Shown: positions 22,141 to 35,100 of the stretch, piece after piece
Position numbering within the stretch: position 1 is the first letter of the stretch
How the letters are laid out: each line of letters begins with the position of its first letter
NCBI GenBank assembly: GCA_007449985.2
Contig: VIIQ02000208.1
Location: 62,001-126,000 of the forward strand
Direction of reading: 5' to 3'
DNA from: Desmodesmus armatus
Lineage: Eukaryota; Chlorophyta; Chlorophyceae; Sphaeropleales; Scenedesmaceae
Length of the DNA stretch: 64,000 bases
Position numbers and translations under genes: made by a program
Notes under the pieces: generated by a model
What the model saw: the letters and a program-made list of their open reading frames with translations, nothing else
Database searches by the model: none
Told to the model about the DNA's origin: nothing

Positions 22141-25100
22141 GCTTTGTTCGGAGAATTGCTTTAAAAGCGGGCTGTACACCGTCGGCACAGCGATTTCAAC
22201 GTCTCATTGACACTAATATTGCCAATTGGTCAGTTTTCAGCTCATTCCTTCACGTCAAGTTCACTGCTTAGTCAATGCTCAGCAGCAGCTGGCCATATGG
22301 CTTGCATGGCACATGTATACACAGCTGATCATGCTGACCATACGCATGGTGATGCAGTGGGCCCAAGCAGGAGCCATGCATTGGCAGCACACACACAGCA
22401 GCGCTGCTGAATTTCACTTCCAGCATAGTGACCTCCCTTCTAATAACGGCCACAGAAGCTGTCGCTGATAAGTTGCACGCTGACAGCGTGGGGTCATGGC
22501 AGCATTTGCTGGGTGCCATATGGCAAAACACCTCCCACACACCAGTATGCATACCCTTGATTGCAGCTGCATTTTGTTTTTGTGCAGTGAAGCAGCAGCA
22601 TGCCAACAATGACAAACAAACTCGACTGCAAGAATGAGGCAACAGCCTCCTGCCTCACCTCACCCACCCACCAGCCATGACAACACAAGCATGGTGTGCT
22701 CTTTGCTCCTGACCAGAGCTCTTAGCTACTGACCACAACATACAAACGAGTTGTCAATGGATGCACAGCTCAAACAAGAAAATGTACAGTGCGATGGTCT
22801 GCTGCCTCTTCGGATGCAGCAGCATGTCAGCACTGACTGATGCACCAAAACACCTGACCACACTCTTTTGTCCCACCCATCAATCCATGCATATGTACTT
22901 ATGCACCTATCGCATGTGATTGGCAGTCACAACAGGCCATGCATCACGTCAATGTGCTGGCACCACAGATATAATCCTGATGCAGCATGCCAACCAGAAT
23001 ATTATATCCATGGAGGCTGTCCCTGATTCCAACCAGTCGGCACAGTAATGAGCGCAATCCTAAGCTGCATGCCAATCAAGATTTGATCAGACGCAAAGCA
23101 GCTGGCCTAAGCGGTGACAACGTCATTGACTTGGGCTCAGTGTGCGCGTATCTGCAATCCAAACATGGTGGCAGACCTTGCAAGGGCCACGCCTGTCACT
23201 GGGCAACATGTGGATGGACTCCAGTGACGGTCACTGCTCATCAGCTTGTAGCCTCCCAGCTTGCTGAAGCCTGGACGTGTCTGCACTACTTGCGCTGATT
23301 GGGTCCTGGTCCTCAAGCAGCTTGCCCAGCCTCCTACGAGACGACTCGTCCTGTCATGTGACACCACAGCAAACAGAGGCTGTATGTGATGCATGTACAG
23401 GACTGGTCCTGACAAGGTGTAGTCAATGTCAGCCGTGTCTGTCACTGCTCGAGATGATCTGCACACTGGGGAGGCACACGGTACTGGCTGCACCTGGCTG
23501 GTCAGCATGCTTCTGCTGAGAGTGACTGTTGAAAAAAAGCCTGCCAGCCTTTCTCAGCCAAGTGCTGGCCGTGCAAACTGCTTGACATGCAGCCATGGCC
23601 TCAACATCATAGCTTTCTGCTCACCTTGATGCTGCTGCCCTTGTCAGGCCTCTGATACTGCCAGAGGCACAGCAGGAAACAGGTTTGATCTTGAACTTCC
23701 CTGTGCCCATTGTCTTGGACCACATGCCTTGGAGTGACCGCCAAACCCTGCGCAAGAGAGGGGGGGGGGCGTGCAGTACATAGGTTGTTTGTGTGTGTAA
23801 AGCTACTGCCTGTAAGTTGGTGTGGCTTGCTGCTGCTGCCGCTACCGCTGCCACTTCTGCCAGAGGAGTGATCTGCTGTTGGACCCCTGAGGTATGCAGT
23901 AACCACTTAGGCTGCCAGGTATCCATACTAACAGCGACACGTACGTTGTGGCCCACCATGCTGCTGCTGCATCTGCCTGGGCGTACAGCCTTGTTTTGTG
24001 TATGGCATGCCTTGCCCACATCATTGAAGTGAGAGGCGATCTTGATGTCCACCCTGTAGGCTTGAATGGGTCAGTCACCATGGGCTACAGCAGTTCTGCA
24101 TGCGCAAGCACAGTACAGGGCAAGTCTGAGCGTGAGTTGACTGTGCCTTGGTCAGCGTCTGGCAGGCAGCACAACACAAATACAGCTGCAGGTGAATGTG
24201 TCTGCTTGTTGGAAGTTTCATTTTGACATTCTTCACATCGCTATGTTACTGCAGGCTGCTGCTGGTGCTCCCAATCCAGTATGCAATAACAATGCTGCTG
24301 ATGTTGATGAGGCCACTTCTGCTGCCACCTCACCGGTTGCACGCCTGATGACATCGTTGTCACTGATGGTCATCACGTTGTCCATCACGTTGGACTCTCC
24401 GGCTCAAGCTGTTCAGTCCTCGCTTGCTGCCCAGTTCAGAAACATTTCTCAGTTGGGCAGCCACATCTGCTCTAGCAGATGGTCTTGCCCTAGAGGTCTT
24501 CTGCTGGCACCGTCTGCTGTCTCCAAGGGATGATTGGGATGGCAACAATGCATCCTTGGCTCTTTGCACACCAGCGAGCACTGCAGAACTGCAGATGCCC
24601 GACTTTGTTGTGCTGTGTGCACATGTGCTGCTGTTGAGCAGAGATCGCGCTTGCAGAGGCGGAAGAGGTCGTGTGAATGCTGTGATAGAGACTCATAACT
24701 GCCAAGAAGCTTGATCGTTGTGCGTGCGTGTCCTGGAGGGCCTACACAAGTCTGAGTGATTGCGTTGATGTTGCCCTGCTGCTTCGCAAATAGTGACTGA
24801 CTGCATCACTGTCACAAGAAATGTAAACAATAGTACTTTTAAGCGTACAGGAAAGTATTGCAGCCCTATCTGTCCTTGTCATGCAGCCATACACCGCACT
24901 GACAAGTGAACCGCGCCATGTGGTTGACTGATAGTGCATAAGGCCTTCATGCGCGTGCTGCTGGTCAACGTCGCCCAAGAAGCTTTCAAATTGTCTTTTT
25001 CAGCTTCCTCTGGGACGCATACAGGACAGGAAAGTCTTCAAAGCCATTGTTGACAGGTGCTTGACCAAAACACCCCTGTGAATGGACACATATGCCATGC

Positions 25101-25190
25101 GACACTTAAGCAGGAACATATTTGGATAATTTCGGCCAATAATAGGCTCTGGAGCAATCCAAAGCCATCATGGGGGCTCCTAGGGCTCAA
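22141..25190. other. Interval without recognised genes; one unexplained minus-strand frame
   Basis: Only one stretch stands out: a minus-strand frame at 24052-23621 (143 codons) including FNDVGKACHTQNKAVRPG and VAVSMDTWQPKWLLHTSG. It looks more protein-like than its surroundings and could be a remnant of a transposase or other domesticated sequence. I cannot name its family. No splice partner was found. Confidence 0.25.
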
Positions 25191-25230
25191 ATTTGAGGGT
25201 GAAGGGGGAGGCTTCACACCAAGGGTGACC

Positions 25231-25281
25231 CCCTTCACAGGTGAAGGGTGTGGGGTGTGAAGGGGCTGACCCCTTCACACC
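25231..25281. repeat. Two adjacent hairpins in a second GTGAAGGGG cluster
   Basis: CCCTTCAC-AG-GTGAAGGG (25231-25248) is followed by GGTGTGAAGGGG-CTGA-CCCCTTCACACC (25254-25281). More copies of the motif run from 25195 to 25370. The core motif is shared with 21960-22140, while the flanks differ. Confidence 0.85.
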
Positions 25282-25379
25282 CCCCTTCACCACCCCCTTC
25301 AAGGCTGTGTCGCCACAGTGTGAAGGGTGGGGGCTTAGTGGTGAAGGGGGGTTGCCCGCCTAGTGTGAGGGGTTGTCAT

Positions 25380-26677
25380 GCAGCGTCAGCACTGCTCTGA
25401 GAGGGCAATGCAAGTGCCAGCAAGCCAGCTGCATTTACCCTTGACGAAGCAGTACGTGTGAACTTGCATTAGCAATCAGCACTGGCAGTAGCATGAGCAA
25501 TCGCCAAAACAAACCCTTAACCCATAACTGGGCCTCCGGGTAATATATTACCAAGTGCCCTGTCATGCACAGTTCTCCAAAGTGCTGGGCACTCCTACAC
25601 CACAGCACCCCATAGAAGGTTGGCCTGGTTCATACTGCTGCGCTTCAGCTGGGCGGTACCCCTAGCCGCACCGTACAACCCTGCCTGTGGCCCTGTTTGA
25701 GAGCAGGGTTCTGCGGGTCGGCTGGCTTATGCTGGCAGCAGTGCCAAAAGCGTGCATGTGCGGTAATGCAATGGCTCAGCAGCCTCAACATTGATGTATG
25801 ATGTATCATTATGCTGTTCTATGCCTGCTCCGGCTGACTTGGCCGGGCACAGGCAGCAAGTGCCAGCAGGAGCCATCAAGATTGACAGTGACTGTACTTC
25901 TCCGGCCTTGGCTGTGAAGCACGCACTGCTGTCCCGAAAGTGTACCATATGGTTGCTATTGACAGTATTAGGGTTTGAGTCAAGTCTGATCGCTTTGGGG
26001 AGCGGGTTGTGAACGATCGAGACAGGGGTCCTGAGTGACGTGACTCTGTTTCAGGCTCACAGTAGACGATATGCTATGAAACTTTTACATGAAATATTTC
26101 ATCATCTGCAAAAGGGACCACAAAGCGATAAGGCGCACTTCGGCAGCTTGTCCATCTTGCTGCTGATCGCAAGTGCTGTTGCTGCATACCGCACATGCAA
26201 CGCTTGCTGATTGACCGAAGACAATGTAAGGTTCATGAACAACATGCCTCTAACGCCTGTGGTGCTTGAGTGCCGAGCAAGCATGCTATAACAGGCTGTA
26301 CTGGGGATGGTCAAAGGCGCCTTGTGGGTTCAGGGCCTCTGGCCGTAGGGCCTCAGTAGGGTTTACTGGGATTTGACTGTTTGTCATGATGCACTACCTC
26401 AAGGACTGCAGCACTGCAGGGTGGCACCAGTGGTCCCACCCCATTGAGCAGTACAACAGGGCCAGCTCCTGCTTTCAAGGCCATTTTGTGCAAACCAGGC
26501 GGTGTTTCAAGCAAAATAGCTAAACCCTGGTCAATTTTTTACCACAGTTGACCGCACAGGCAGGTAGCTTGTGGTCCTGGCTTTCCAACGGACCAACCCC
26601 CAGCAGCATTGGGGGCCCCAAGCATAAGTTGTGGCATTACAAAGCCAAGGGGTGCTTTTGCCTAGCCCAGTTATGGG
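25380..26677. other. Gene-free interval
   Basis: I see only short unrelated frames and no repeats shared with other parts of the window. It may include 3' untranslated sequence or intron of gene D on the minus strand. Confidence 0.35.
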
Positions 26678-26830
26678 TTAAAAACAAAACCTTGAGGGTA
26701 CACATTTTGAGACCTCAAGCACAAAACTCAAGGCTTTTGAAACTCCCAAGAAAAGCGTATGCCAACACCACCAGCGCCTGCGCAGAAGGAGTCGACACAA
26801 CACAAATCCCCAACACACAAAGCCCCCCAC

Positions 26831-28246
26831 CTGCACTTTGAATGCCAAAAACGTGAACATACTGTCCACATGACCCAGAAATGCCAGTTGCGTCAGCTGG
26901 CGCAGTTGTGTCAGTTGTAGCAGCAGCCCGTCTGGCTCTCCAGAGTCCCTCAGGTAAAGCTGCCGCAGCCCTGTCAGCTGACACACCACCTCCAACCCCT
27001 CTGACCACCTGTCGCCTGGGCACAAGGTGAGGTGGTGCAAGTCGCTCAGCCCTGTCAGTGGGGCCAGCAGCTCTTGGCTATACCGCAGCTCCTGCAGATT
27101 TAGGGACTGTAGCCCAGGGCAGCAGCTGACGAGGCGGCTACCTTCAGGGGCTGCTGCTGCTGCCCATGCTGAAGGGGCGCGGGCGTACGCAAAGTCTAGC
27201 ACTCGTAGGTGTGGCAGCCGCCGGCCTGTAGGGAACACATGCTGCCACACCCCTGCTGGCAGGATGGCACTTGAGAGGTCCAGATGCTGCAGCTTGCTGC
27301 TGGCTGTCAGTGCTGAGTACGCTGTTGCTTGGACGCCAAACTGCAAACTGTCGCACAAGTCTAAGAATGTCAGCTGCTGCAAAAGATTTAATAGGGACAG
27401 CAACTCAGTGACCCCTGCTGCGCCACCTGATATGATGCAAGCCCTCAGCTCGAGGTGCTGCAGCACCGTCCGGCCTGCAAGGACGACAGGCTCGAAAAGA
27501 ATGCACATTGCAACCTCCTCACCCGCACCGCAGAGCTCCAATCGCGTCAGCTGCTGTGAGCCTGACAGTATGCTGCTGTTGATAGTGGCTGCAGTGCAGC
27601 ATTGCAGCCGCAGGTCCCGCATGCGCGCCAGCCCCTGCAGGTGCCGCAGCCCGTCAGGCTCGCGCATCCCGAACAACATCAGCTCCAAGTACGTCAGCTG
27701 CTGCAGCTCTTGCAGCGTATTGATGGGGAAGTCATACACGCACTCGACAAATATCAAACTGAGGTGTTGCAGCCCTGGCACTGCTGACAGGGCAGCACTC
27801 AGCTCCTGGCCCCTATCAAGCAGCAGGCACCTGTGGAGCACCAGTTTCTGCAGGGGCATCCCTGCCCCCAGCTCGCTGCGAACACCATGTTCTGGCTGCA
27901 GCTGCAGGACGAACCCACTGAACGTTAGGCCAGACAGCCCGTGCAAATTGTTGAGGGGCAGCTGACGAAGGGTGCATGTGCCCCAATCAATCTTTTCGAG
28001 TTCGATGCTGCTGACGTGCTGGCCATGGTTGGTGAGGTGCAGAAGCACACTGTCCAACTGCTGCTGCTGTTTCATCACAACAGCAATGCTGGTGGCTGCC
28101 AGCACGGCCGCCTGGTGCAGCCTGCTGTGGGTGCGAGCAGCGCTGAACAGGGTGCGGGGGTCGTCAGCACAGCAGCGCAGCACGGCCTGCAGGCAGGCAT
28201 CTGGCAGCTGCAGCAGCTGAGGTTCTGGCTGACCCCTGCTGAACAT
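26831..28246 (-). CDS. F-box-like/leucine-rich-repeat protein D
   Basis: The only uninterrupted main exon of the family: 472 codons from ATG 28246 (after a CGCAGG acceptor-like leader) to AFKVQ|GTGGGG at 26831. F-box-like LLQLPDACLQAVLRCCADD and TLFSAARTHSRLHQAAV are followed by about ten LRR-like segments (LQQLTYLELMLFGM, SKLQHLDLSSAIL, LPHLRVLDFAYAR, LTGLRQLYLRDSGE, LRQLTQLAFLGHV). It is very similar to gene E and less so to A and B. The terminal WRQVL exon seen in sister genes is not found nearby. The nearest copy on this strand is at 21901, which would need a 4.9-kb intron. Probable SCF substrate receptor by family; substrate unknown. Confidence 0.7.
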
Positions 28247-29506
28247 CCTGCGCGGGACAACAGTACAAAACACCAACCGTGTTAGGCATTACCTCAACAT
28301 GCGTATGCTGTACAAGTACAGTACAGTACAGCATTGCTGTAACAGCAATGCTGAGCAACCTGCTCTTGTGCGCAATGTCTTACCTCCGCTCTATAAATGT
28401 GTTGAAAATTCAGCAATTATCAAGTACTTATCAGGCTGGATGCGATTGCAGCACTCTTGAGAGATTGCTCGCGTTTCATGAGAGAGCTCTCATAAACGCA
28501 AATTTAGCACAGGTGGAAAAGCGACTTCGACTAAACAGGGATCCGATAACGAAAATACGCTTTCATAGCGCTTGTCTTGCTCCCTGTCATACTGCTAACG
28601 ACCCTTGCCGGTTTGAAATGTCAGCAGGTCAGGCTGGCCCATGGACAAGGACCATGCAGCCTATGACCGCCTGTATAGATGCTCAATGACCTTATTATGT
28701 TTGATTGTATGCTGTACTGGGACGTCTGGGCTGTTGGCAGGTATTTCAGCAGGGGGTCATGAGCATGCAGTGTTGCCTACAATCCAGCTGGCCCATCAGG
28801 GCCATGCACAGCTCACACAAACTAATCAAATAGGTTACACTTAGCCAGCAGGCTCAATGTGCATGTCTTTTGCTGCAGTATCAGTGTCACTGAGTGGCCT
28901 GTGGTTTGGGTCACTGTACACTCCAAGACTCGACAGCGTGCAATGCCTATGCGTATTTAATCAACATATGAGGGAGAATGTGTGCTCATGTTCCATTGCT
29001 GTCAGTTATGACATGCCCTGGGACACGAGCGCGTCGCAAGGTGGCAATGCTAGGCATGGGAAGGTCGCTCAATGACTTCAAGGGAATTGCAGGGCAGGTC
29101 CTGCCGATGCAACTTGCCAAACATAGGTTGCAAAATTTCCCACACACTGCTCACATGGCTGCAAATAAACCCCCTGGGGGTCTAGTGGCACTCGCGCTCC
29201 ACCTCACTCCCCTCATATGTCCCGATGGGGTGCAAACAAGGCTCTGGCAGCACAAACAAGAAATCACATCTCAATCATCTTGGGATCAACAGCTGCAGAT
29301 ACGTATGATTCCGAGGTGAGGCTCAACACACACTGGCTGGATGCACTCCCTGTGTCTACACACACAAACAAAACCACAGCAACCATCAGCCGCTCACTGC
29401 AGCAAACCCTCAGCACGCGAGCAACCCATCTGCAGAGAGCAACACACCATGACACCTGCTGTCGCCAACATCACAACATGGGAGCAATGCTACTGCTGCA
29501 GCTGCA
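28247..29506. other. Interval between genes D and E
   Basis: This contains the upstream region of gene D (minus) and the 3' flank of gene E. A plus-strand CTATAAATG at 28390 is TATA-like but points away from gene D. A short inverted repeat GTACAGTACAG..CATTGCTGTAACAGCAATG lies near 28316-28350. No gene recognised. Confidence 0.35.
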
Positions 29507-31346
29507 CTACTGGCTGCCGCACTCCTGCAGGGCTGCAGCTGCCTGCTGTGCCACCTCAGGGTCGCTGTGGTTGAGGTGCAGCCGCAGCACCTGGCGCCAC
29601 ACAGGCTCATCGCCAGGGGCCTGCACAGCAGAACAAGAGCAGCACCAGCAGCCTGCAGCCTGTGACAACCATTGTGCACCAAAAAAATCGTGCAGCGCTG
29701 CCAAGGGTCAGGGTGTCGTTTGTAAGTGCAATGAAGCCGCAACTATGCAACCACATTGACAGCAAGGTGCACATGTGAAGCTGCAGTTCCAATCCAAAGT
29801 GATAAGAATTAGAATAGTGACCAAAGCAGATGCTTGACGATAGACAGCTTTATTTTCATGTGCAAGATTTTGCAACGTCAAAAGTGACCACCAGCACAGC
29901 TACAGCTGCTAGAGCCCATCACAAAGCGGAGCCAGCTACATTCAGCCACCCACCTGCACGTTGCAATGCACATATCGGTTTTTATCGTCCACGTACCCCT
30001 CAAACCACAGTTGCGTCAACTGCCGCAGCTGTGTCAGCTGCAGCAGCAGCCCCTCTGGCCTGCTCAAGTCCCTGATGTACAGCCGCTCCAACCATGTCAG
30101 CTGGAACAAGACTTCCAACCCCTCTGGGGCCCATCAGCAGGACTCACAAAGAGCTCACGCAAGCCTACCAACCCCGACAGCGGGGCCAAGACCTCAGTGC
30201 TGCACTGCACGTGCAACATCTGTAGTGATCTCAGCTCGGGGCAGCAGCTGACGAGGCGGCTGCCTTCCGGACCGGTAGGGGTTCGAACATGCCCGATGTT
30301 GAGCACCCGCAGGTGCGGCAGACGCCTGCCTGCAGGGAACATGTGCTGCCACACCCCTGCTGGCAACTGGCAGACCTGAGGTCAAGGTTTTGCAGCTTGC
30401 TGCTGGCTGTCAGGGCTGAGTAGGCTGCTGCTGGGGCTGTGACCTTCAAGCTGAAGTACAAGTCAAGATGGGTCAGCTCCTGCAGGGCCTGCAGGTGGGA
30501 CATCAGCTCTGTGACACCTGCTGAGCCCCCGGCTATGCTGCACCCCCCCAGATCAAGGTGTTGCAGCACTGTCCTGCCTGCCAGGACAGTAGGATGGACA
30601 AGCGGGCACACGCTCGTCTCATCACTGGCATCCCAAAGCTCGAGGCGTGTCAGCTGCTGTGAGCCCGATAGCATGCTGCTGTCGATAGTTGCGGCAGTAC
30701 AGCACTCAAGCCGCAGATCCTGCAGGTGTGTCAGCCCCTGCAGGTGCCGCAGGCCGTCAGGATCCTGCATACCAAAGCTTTTCAGTCCCAGGTATGTCAG
30801 CTGCTGCAGATGCTGAAGGACATCACTGGGGAAGTCGTACACGGCATCAGCAAAGCATATGCTGAGGTGCTGCAGTGCTGACAGTGCTGCTAGTGCTGCA
30901 CGCAGCACCTCCTCGCACTCAGTAAGCGGGCAAATGTCGATCACCAGCTGCTGCAGAGGCATCCCTGCCCCCAGCACACCCTGGAACCCACCCCTTGGCT
31001 GCAGCTGCAAGACCAACCCGCTGATTGTCAGGCTAGACAGCCCCTGCAGCTTGGCATGGGGCAGCTGCTGAAGGGTGATATCCACGTTGTCAGCCTCGAA
31101 ATTGATGCTGCTGACGTGCTGGCCGTGGTTGGCAAGGTACTGAAGTACACTGTCCAACTGCTGCTGCTGTTTCACCACAGCCCTGATACTGCTGGCTGCC
31201 TGCACGGCTGCCTGGTGCAGCCTGCTGTGGGTGCGGGCAGCGCTGAATAGGCTGCGGGGGTCGTCAGCGCAGCACTGCAGCACTGCCAACAGGCAGGCAT
31301 CAGGCAGCTGCAGCAGCTGAGAAACTGACTGACTCTTGCTGTCCAT
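29507..31346 (-). CDS. F-box-like/leucine-rich-repeat protein E
   Basis: Minus strand. ATG 31346 follows a TCGCAGG acceptor-like leader. F-box-like LLQLPDACLLAVLQCCADD and SLFSAARTHSRLHQAAV are followed by LRRs (LQQLTYLGLKSFGM, LTHLQDLRLECCTA, LQELTHLDLYFSLK). The main exon runs to 29954 (CNVQ|GTGGGT). The terminal exon 29620-29507 codes APGDEPVWRQVLRLHLNHSDPEV to the stop, with acceptor gtgcag. Two single-base deletions break the frame. At about 30365, AS[L]PAGVWQHMFPAGRRL needs one more T. At about 30126-30129, one more C in a C run joins SPADGP to EGLEVLFQLTWL. Both repairs recover sequence aligned to gene D. Most likely an intact gene with assembly errors. Confidence 0.65.
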
Positions 31347-32163
31347 CCTGCGAGCAGCAGAAGCACACACCAACAGAGTTAGGCATGGCGCCAGTTCCCG
31401 TTGCAAACGGCACTGCTGAGCATGGTCCATGTTTATTCCAGTTGCTTACATGTTGCAGGATGGTGCCACTAGTACTGCTGCTGCTGCCTTGAATGCGGAG
31501 CTCTCCACATGCAACAGCTGCACAGCGAGGACGAAACATGAACTACTCTGTGTGCTAGGCTGTCAGCAGTTCATTTGGGGCCAAGAGGAAAGCAGCTGCA
31601 CCTGAAGGGGCTGAAAGGGTCAGTTCGGGGGGTGCCAGGGCGTCAGCAGACCCTTGGTTCTGTCCAAGCCTGGGGGTGGTGCCAGCTCAGCCTGACGAGG
31701 TGGGAGGCTGTGTGTGCCTCATTCTCGCTCACACGCTTCAAAGTATGATCCTGAAGATTTAAGTCGTGGGTAAGTATCGCTGCAACGAGGAGCTCAGGTG
31801 ACCAGGGGGACCGACAGCAATCTGGCGCTTCTAGATCATTCGAGTGGAGACCAGAGAGAACCACAGACAACCACCAACGTCTAGCAGAACGCAATTATTT
31901 GGGTACAAACAATCTATTCACACCGCAAGCGCACTGATAAGTACCTCTCGGTGTGATTTGATTCAAAGCTTCGTCCATTACCACGTGAATGGTGTGCTTA
32001 TGCTTCGACTTGTGACGAAGGCACCCTTGATTTGTCAATCAGCTGGTGCGGTCCTCCATTCAAGCAATTATTTGACAACAGTAGTGCTTCCCGTGTGGTC
32101 CGAGCAGCAACCAGCTTTCCTGGCAGTCGCGATCATCAGAAACAGTTCCGTGCAGACGATACC
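31347..32163. other. Divergent intergenic region between gene E (-) and ClpB (+)
   Basis: The leader of gene E and the promoter of ClpB must share this stretch. No TATA box is obvious. The only site I can propose is the heat-shock-element-like sequence at 31829-31844. Confidence 0.4.
31829..31844 (+). promoter_or_regulatory. Candidate heat-shock element
   Basis: TTCtaGATcaTTCgaG fits alternating TTC/GAA units (TTCnnGAAnnTTCnnG) with one mismatch, about 320 bp upstream of the ClpB start codon. ClpB genes are usually heat-induced through such elements. A single imperfect site found by eye is weak evidence. Confidence 0.3.
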
Positions 32164-35100
32164 ATGCAGCTTCAAAGGCAGGCAGGCCACCTGACTGGCC
32201 AAACTCGGCCAAGTCAGCATCGAGTCGTGCCGGTGGCATCGCTGGGAGCTCTGCAGGCGCAGCCATGCAGGGGAACAGCAGCAGGTGCATCCCCTGCGTC
32301 AGCTTCGTGGGGCAGCAGCATGGTCAGGCCTTCTTTTGCGGCCTCTCCCCTGCAGCACAGGTATGGTGTGGCAGTAGACATTGCATTGCAGAGGCCAGGG
32401 CACGCCTGGCAGCCAGCAGCTGAGCCAGCTTGTTGCTGTGAATAGGCTTATGCACGGATCAGACATTGCATGCATGCAAGAAGGGTCTAGATCGTTTTGA
32501 GTGCTTTCTTGTGGTGCTGGGCAGCAGCAGCAGTGCGCTTGTGGGGATTGCATGTGACAAATGCAGTGTGGACCTCAAGTGCCTGTGGACACCATATACC
32601 TCACCACATGCTGTTCATGGATGCACCCTTGCACAGCACCTCTAGTCGAGCCGATAGCCTGCCTGCCTGCATGCTGCTATCTGAAAGCGCGTGCATGCAC
32701 CCACAACCATGCCACACTGGCCTCATCCATTCTGCAACATCACCCTCGATAAGCACTGTGTAATGTAACACACCCTTCAACAGTCACATCACAGCCCCTA
32801 GCTCTCACACTTTTGTTCATACGAAGCCATAAGCTTTGACATAATCCCTCCTGTGCCACCCCCCTCTTCTCCCCCCCTTCTCACTGCCATCACCCACCAC
32901 AAACACACAGCGGCCCAGGTTTCAGCCTCCCAGCCTGTGGTAGTCTGGCAGGGCGGGCGCTCTTGTTCCACCATGTGCCCTCTATACCTCTCAATCGTAC
33001 ACACAAATCCAGCACCCCCCCCCCCCCCGCCTCCTTTCACCCCCTTGCTCTGCATAGCAGCTTTGCAGCCCGTGTGCAGTCTGGCAGCAGCAATTGCAAG
33101 CGCATCACCGTGCGCTCTCTGCATCTCTCAACCTCACGCTCTTGAGCTCAGTGACTCACATGCGCACCCCCCCCCCCCCTCCCCCTTCCATCGCCCCCTA
33201 ACATCACCCCTTTATTCTCCACAGCAGCTGCGCCAGGCGCAACTTTGCAGTACACGCACAGCCCCGCGGCAGCGGCAATCATGCACACCACACAGGCTCC
33301 TGTTTCTCACGCTCCTGTGGTCACCCTTCCCTGACTTAAATCCCCACCCCTCCTCTGTTTTTCTCCTGTCACTCCCCCCCCCCCCCCCCCCCCCCCGTCT
33401 GCACAAACACGCAGCGGCCCCAGACGCAGCTTTGCAGCCCGTGCACAGTCCGGCAGCAGCGGCGGCAAGCGCATCACCCAGGCCGAATTCACCGACAAGG
33501 CCTGGCAGGCGATTGTGGCAGCACCCGAGATCGCCTCGGAATATTCCCAGCAGATTGTGGAGACAGAGCATCTTTTGAAGGCGCTGTTGGAGCAGCCCAA
33601 CGGTTTGGCTAGGCGGGTGATCAACAAGGCCGGCAGCGATGCTACGAGGCTGCTGGATAAGACGGATGCGTTCATCAGGAGGCAGCCGCGCGTGTCCGGC
33701 GACACCGCACAGCAGGTGTGTCTGTGTGGAGGTATAACTTGGGTGTAGTGTGTCTGCAGAATGAGGGGCGGGGGGGTGTAGACATGGTGGTGGGAAGGGG
33801 TGCGTATGCAGGGGAGGTTGGGTTGGCGCTGGGCCGATGTAGGCAGGACGAGTGTTGGGTGTGTTGGGGTCCGGGGGCCAGTCCTCTGTAGCTGGGAGGA
33901 AGGGGGTGCAGAAGGGTGTTGGGCCGGCAGCGATGTTACGCGGCTGCTGGATAAGACTGACGCGTTCATCAGGAGGCACTGCACAGCAGGTGCGTGGGGT
34001 GGAGGAGGGGGGGGGGGTGGTTTTGAGTGATGGGTGTGGTGCCTTTTGGTTATGCACTGGCTTGCGAAAGTGCGGCAGAGGTGATAGGATGTGACTTCGG
34101 GCAGATGTTGACCCCTTTCGGTGGGCAGAAGGGGGCCGGAAGCAGAGCGTCTGAGGACTCTGGAAAGTGGGCATTGCATTAGTGGGTGGGTTGAACATAC
34201 ACAGCAGCACCACATGGAAGCAAAGCAGGCAGTGCATCGAAAGGTAACGGCTGAGAACAGCAGGGCATTAGGCGTGTGCACACAGGGCAGTGTCAAACAG
34301 AAGAGTCCTGAGTCCACTCTCACCTTCTTGCAACTCATCACTGCTGCTGCTTTCTGCTTCTTGCTTCTGCCTTTTGCTGTGTGCCGTCCAATTGCATGAT
34401 TCTGATTCGGTCGACAGGTGCTGGGCCGCAACCTGGAGGGTGTAGTCAACTCAGCCATGGAGTTGAAGAAGAAGTGGAGCGACCAGTTCTGCTCCGTTGA
34501 GCACCTGGTGCAGGCCCTGGCCGCTGATGTGCGGTTTGGTGAGGCCCTGTTCAAGCAGGAGGGACTCACAAAGGCAAAGCTGGAGGAAGCCATCAAGGAG
34601 GTGAGAGGGGGGGGGGGTGTTTTCCGCACAGGTGTGCCTGAGCAGTTTGTGGGTGGTGTTGGATCTAGATGGGTGCAACAAGCAGCAACGGGGGGGGGGG
34701 GGGGGGAGTGTTTGGGCAAGGTGCTCGTTCCGCTGAGCACCTGGTGCAGGCCCTGGCCGCTGATGTGCGGTTTGGTGAGGCCCTGTTCAAGCAGGAGGGA
34801 CTCACAAAGGCTAAGCTGGAGGAGGCCATCAAGGAGGTGAGAGGGGGGGGGGGGGGTGTTTCCGCACAGGTGTGCCTGAGCAGTTTGTGGGTGGTGTTGG
34901 ATCTAGATGGGTGCAACAAGCAGCAACGGGGAGGGGGGGGGGTGTTTGGGCAAGGTGCTCGTTCCGCTGAGCACCTGGTGCAGGCCCTGGCCGCTGATGT
35001 GCGGTTTGGTGAGGCCCTGTTCAAGCAGGAGGGACTCACAAAGGCTAAGCTGGAGGAGGCAATCAAGGAGGTGAGAGATAGAGGGGCTGGGGTGTTTTTT

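Noticed and set aside
8697..31346. Calling LRR genes A, B and E pseudogenes
   Set aside because: Each localised break is a one-base deletion of the same type as those in the otherwise perfectly conserved ClpB, so sequence error is the simpler explanation.
33212..34740. Long minus-strand open frames (341 and 477 codons) opposite ClpB exons 2-3
   Set aside because: Pro/Thr/Ser-rich shadow frames antisense to well-conserved ClpB exons and C runs; no domain, and they cross ClpB splice sites.
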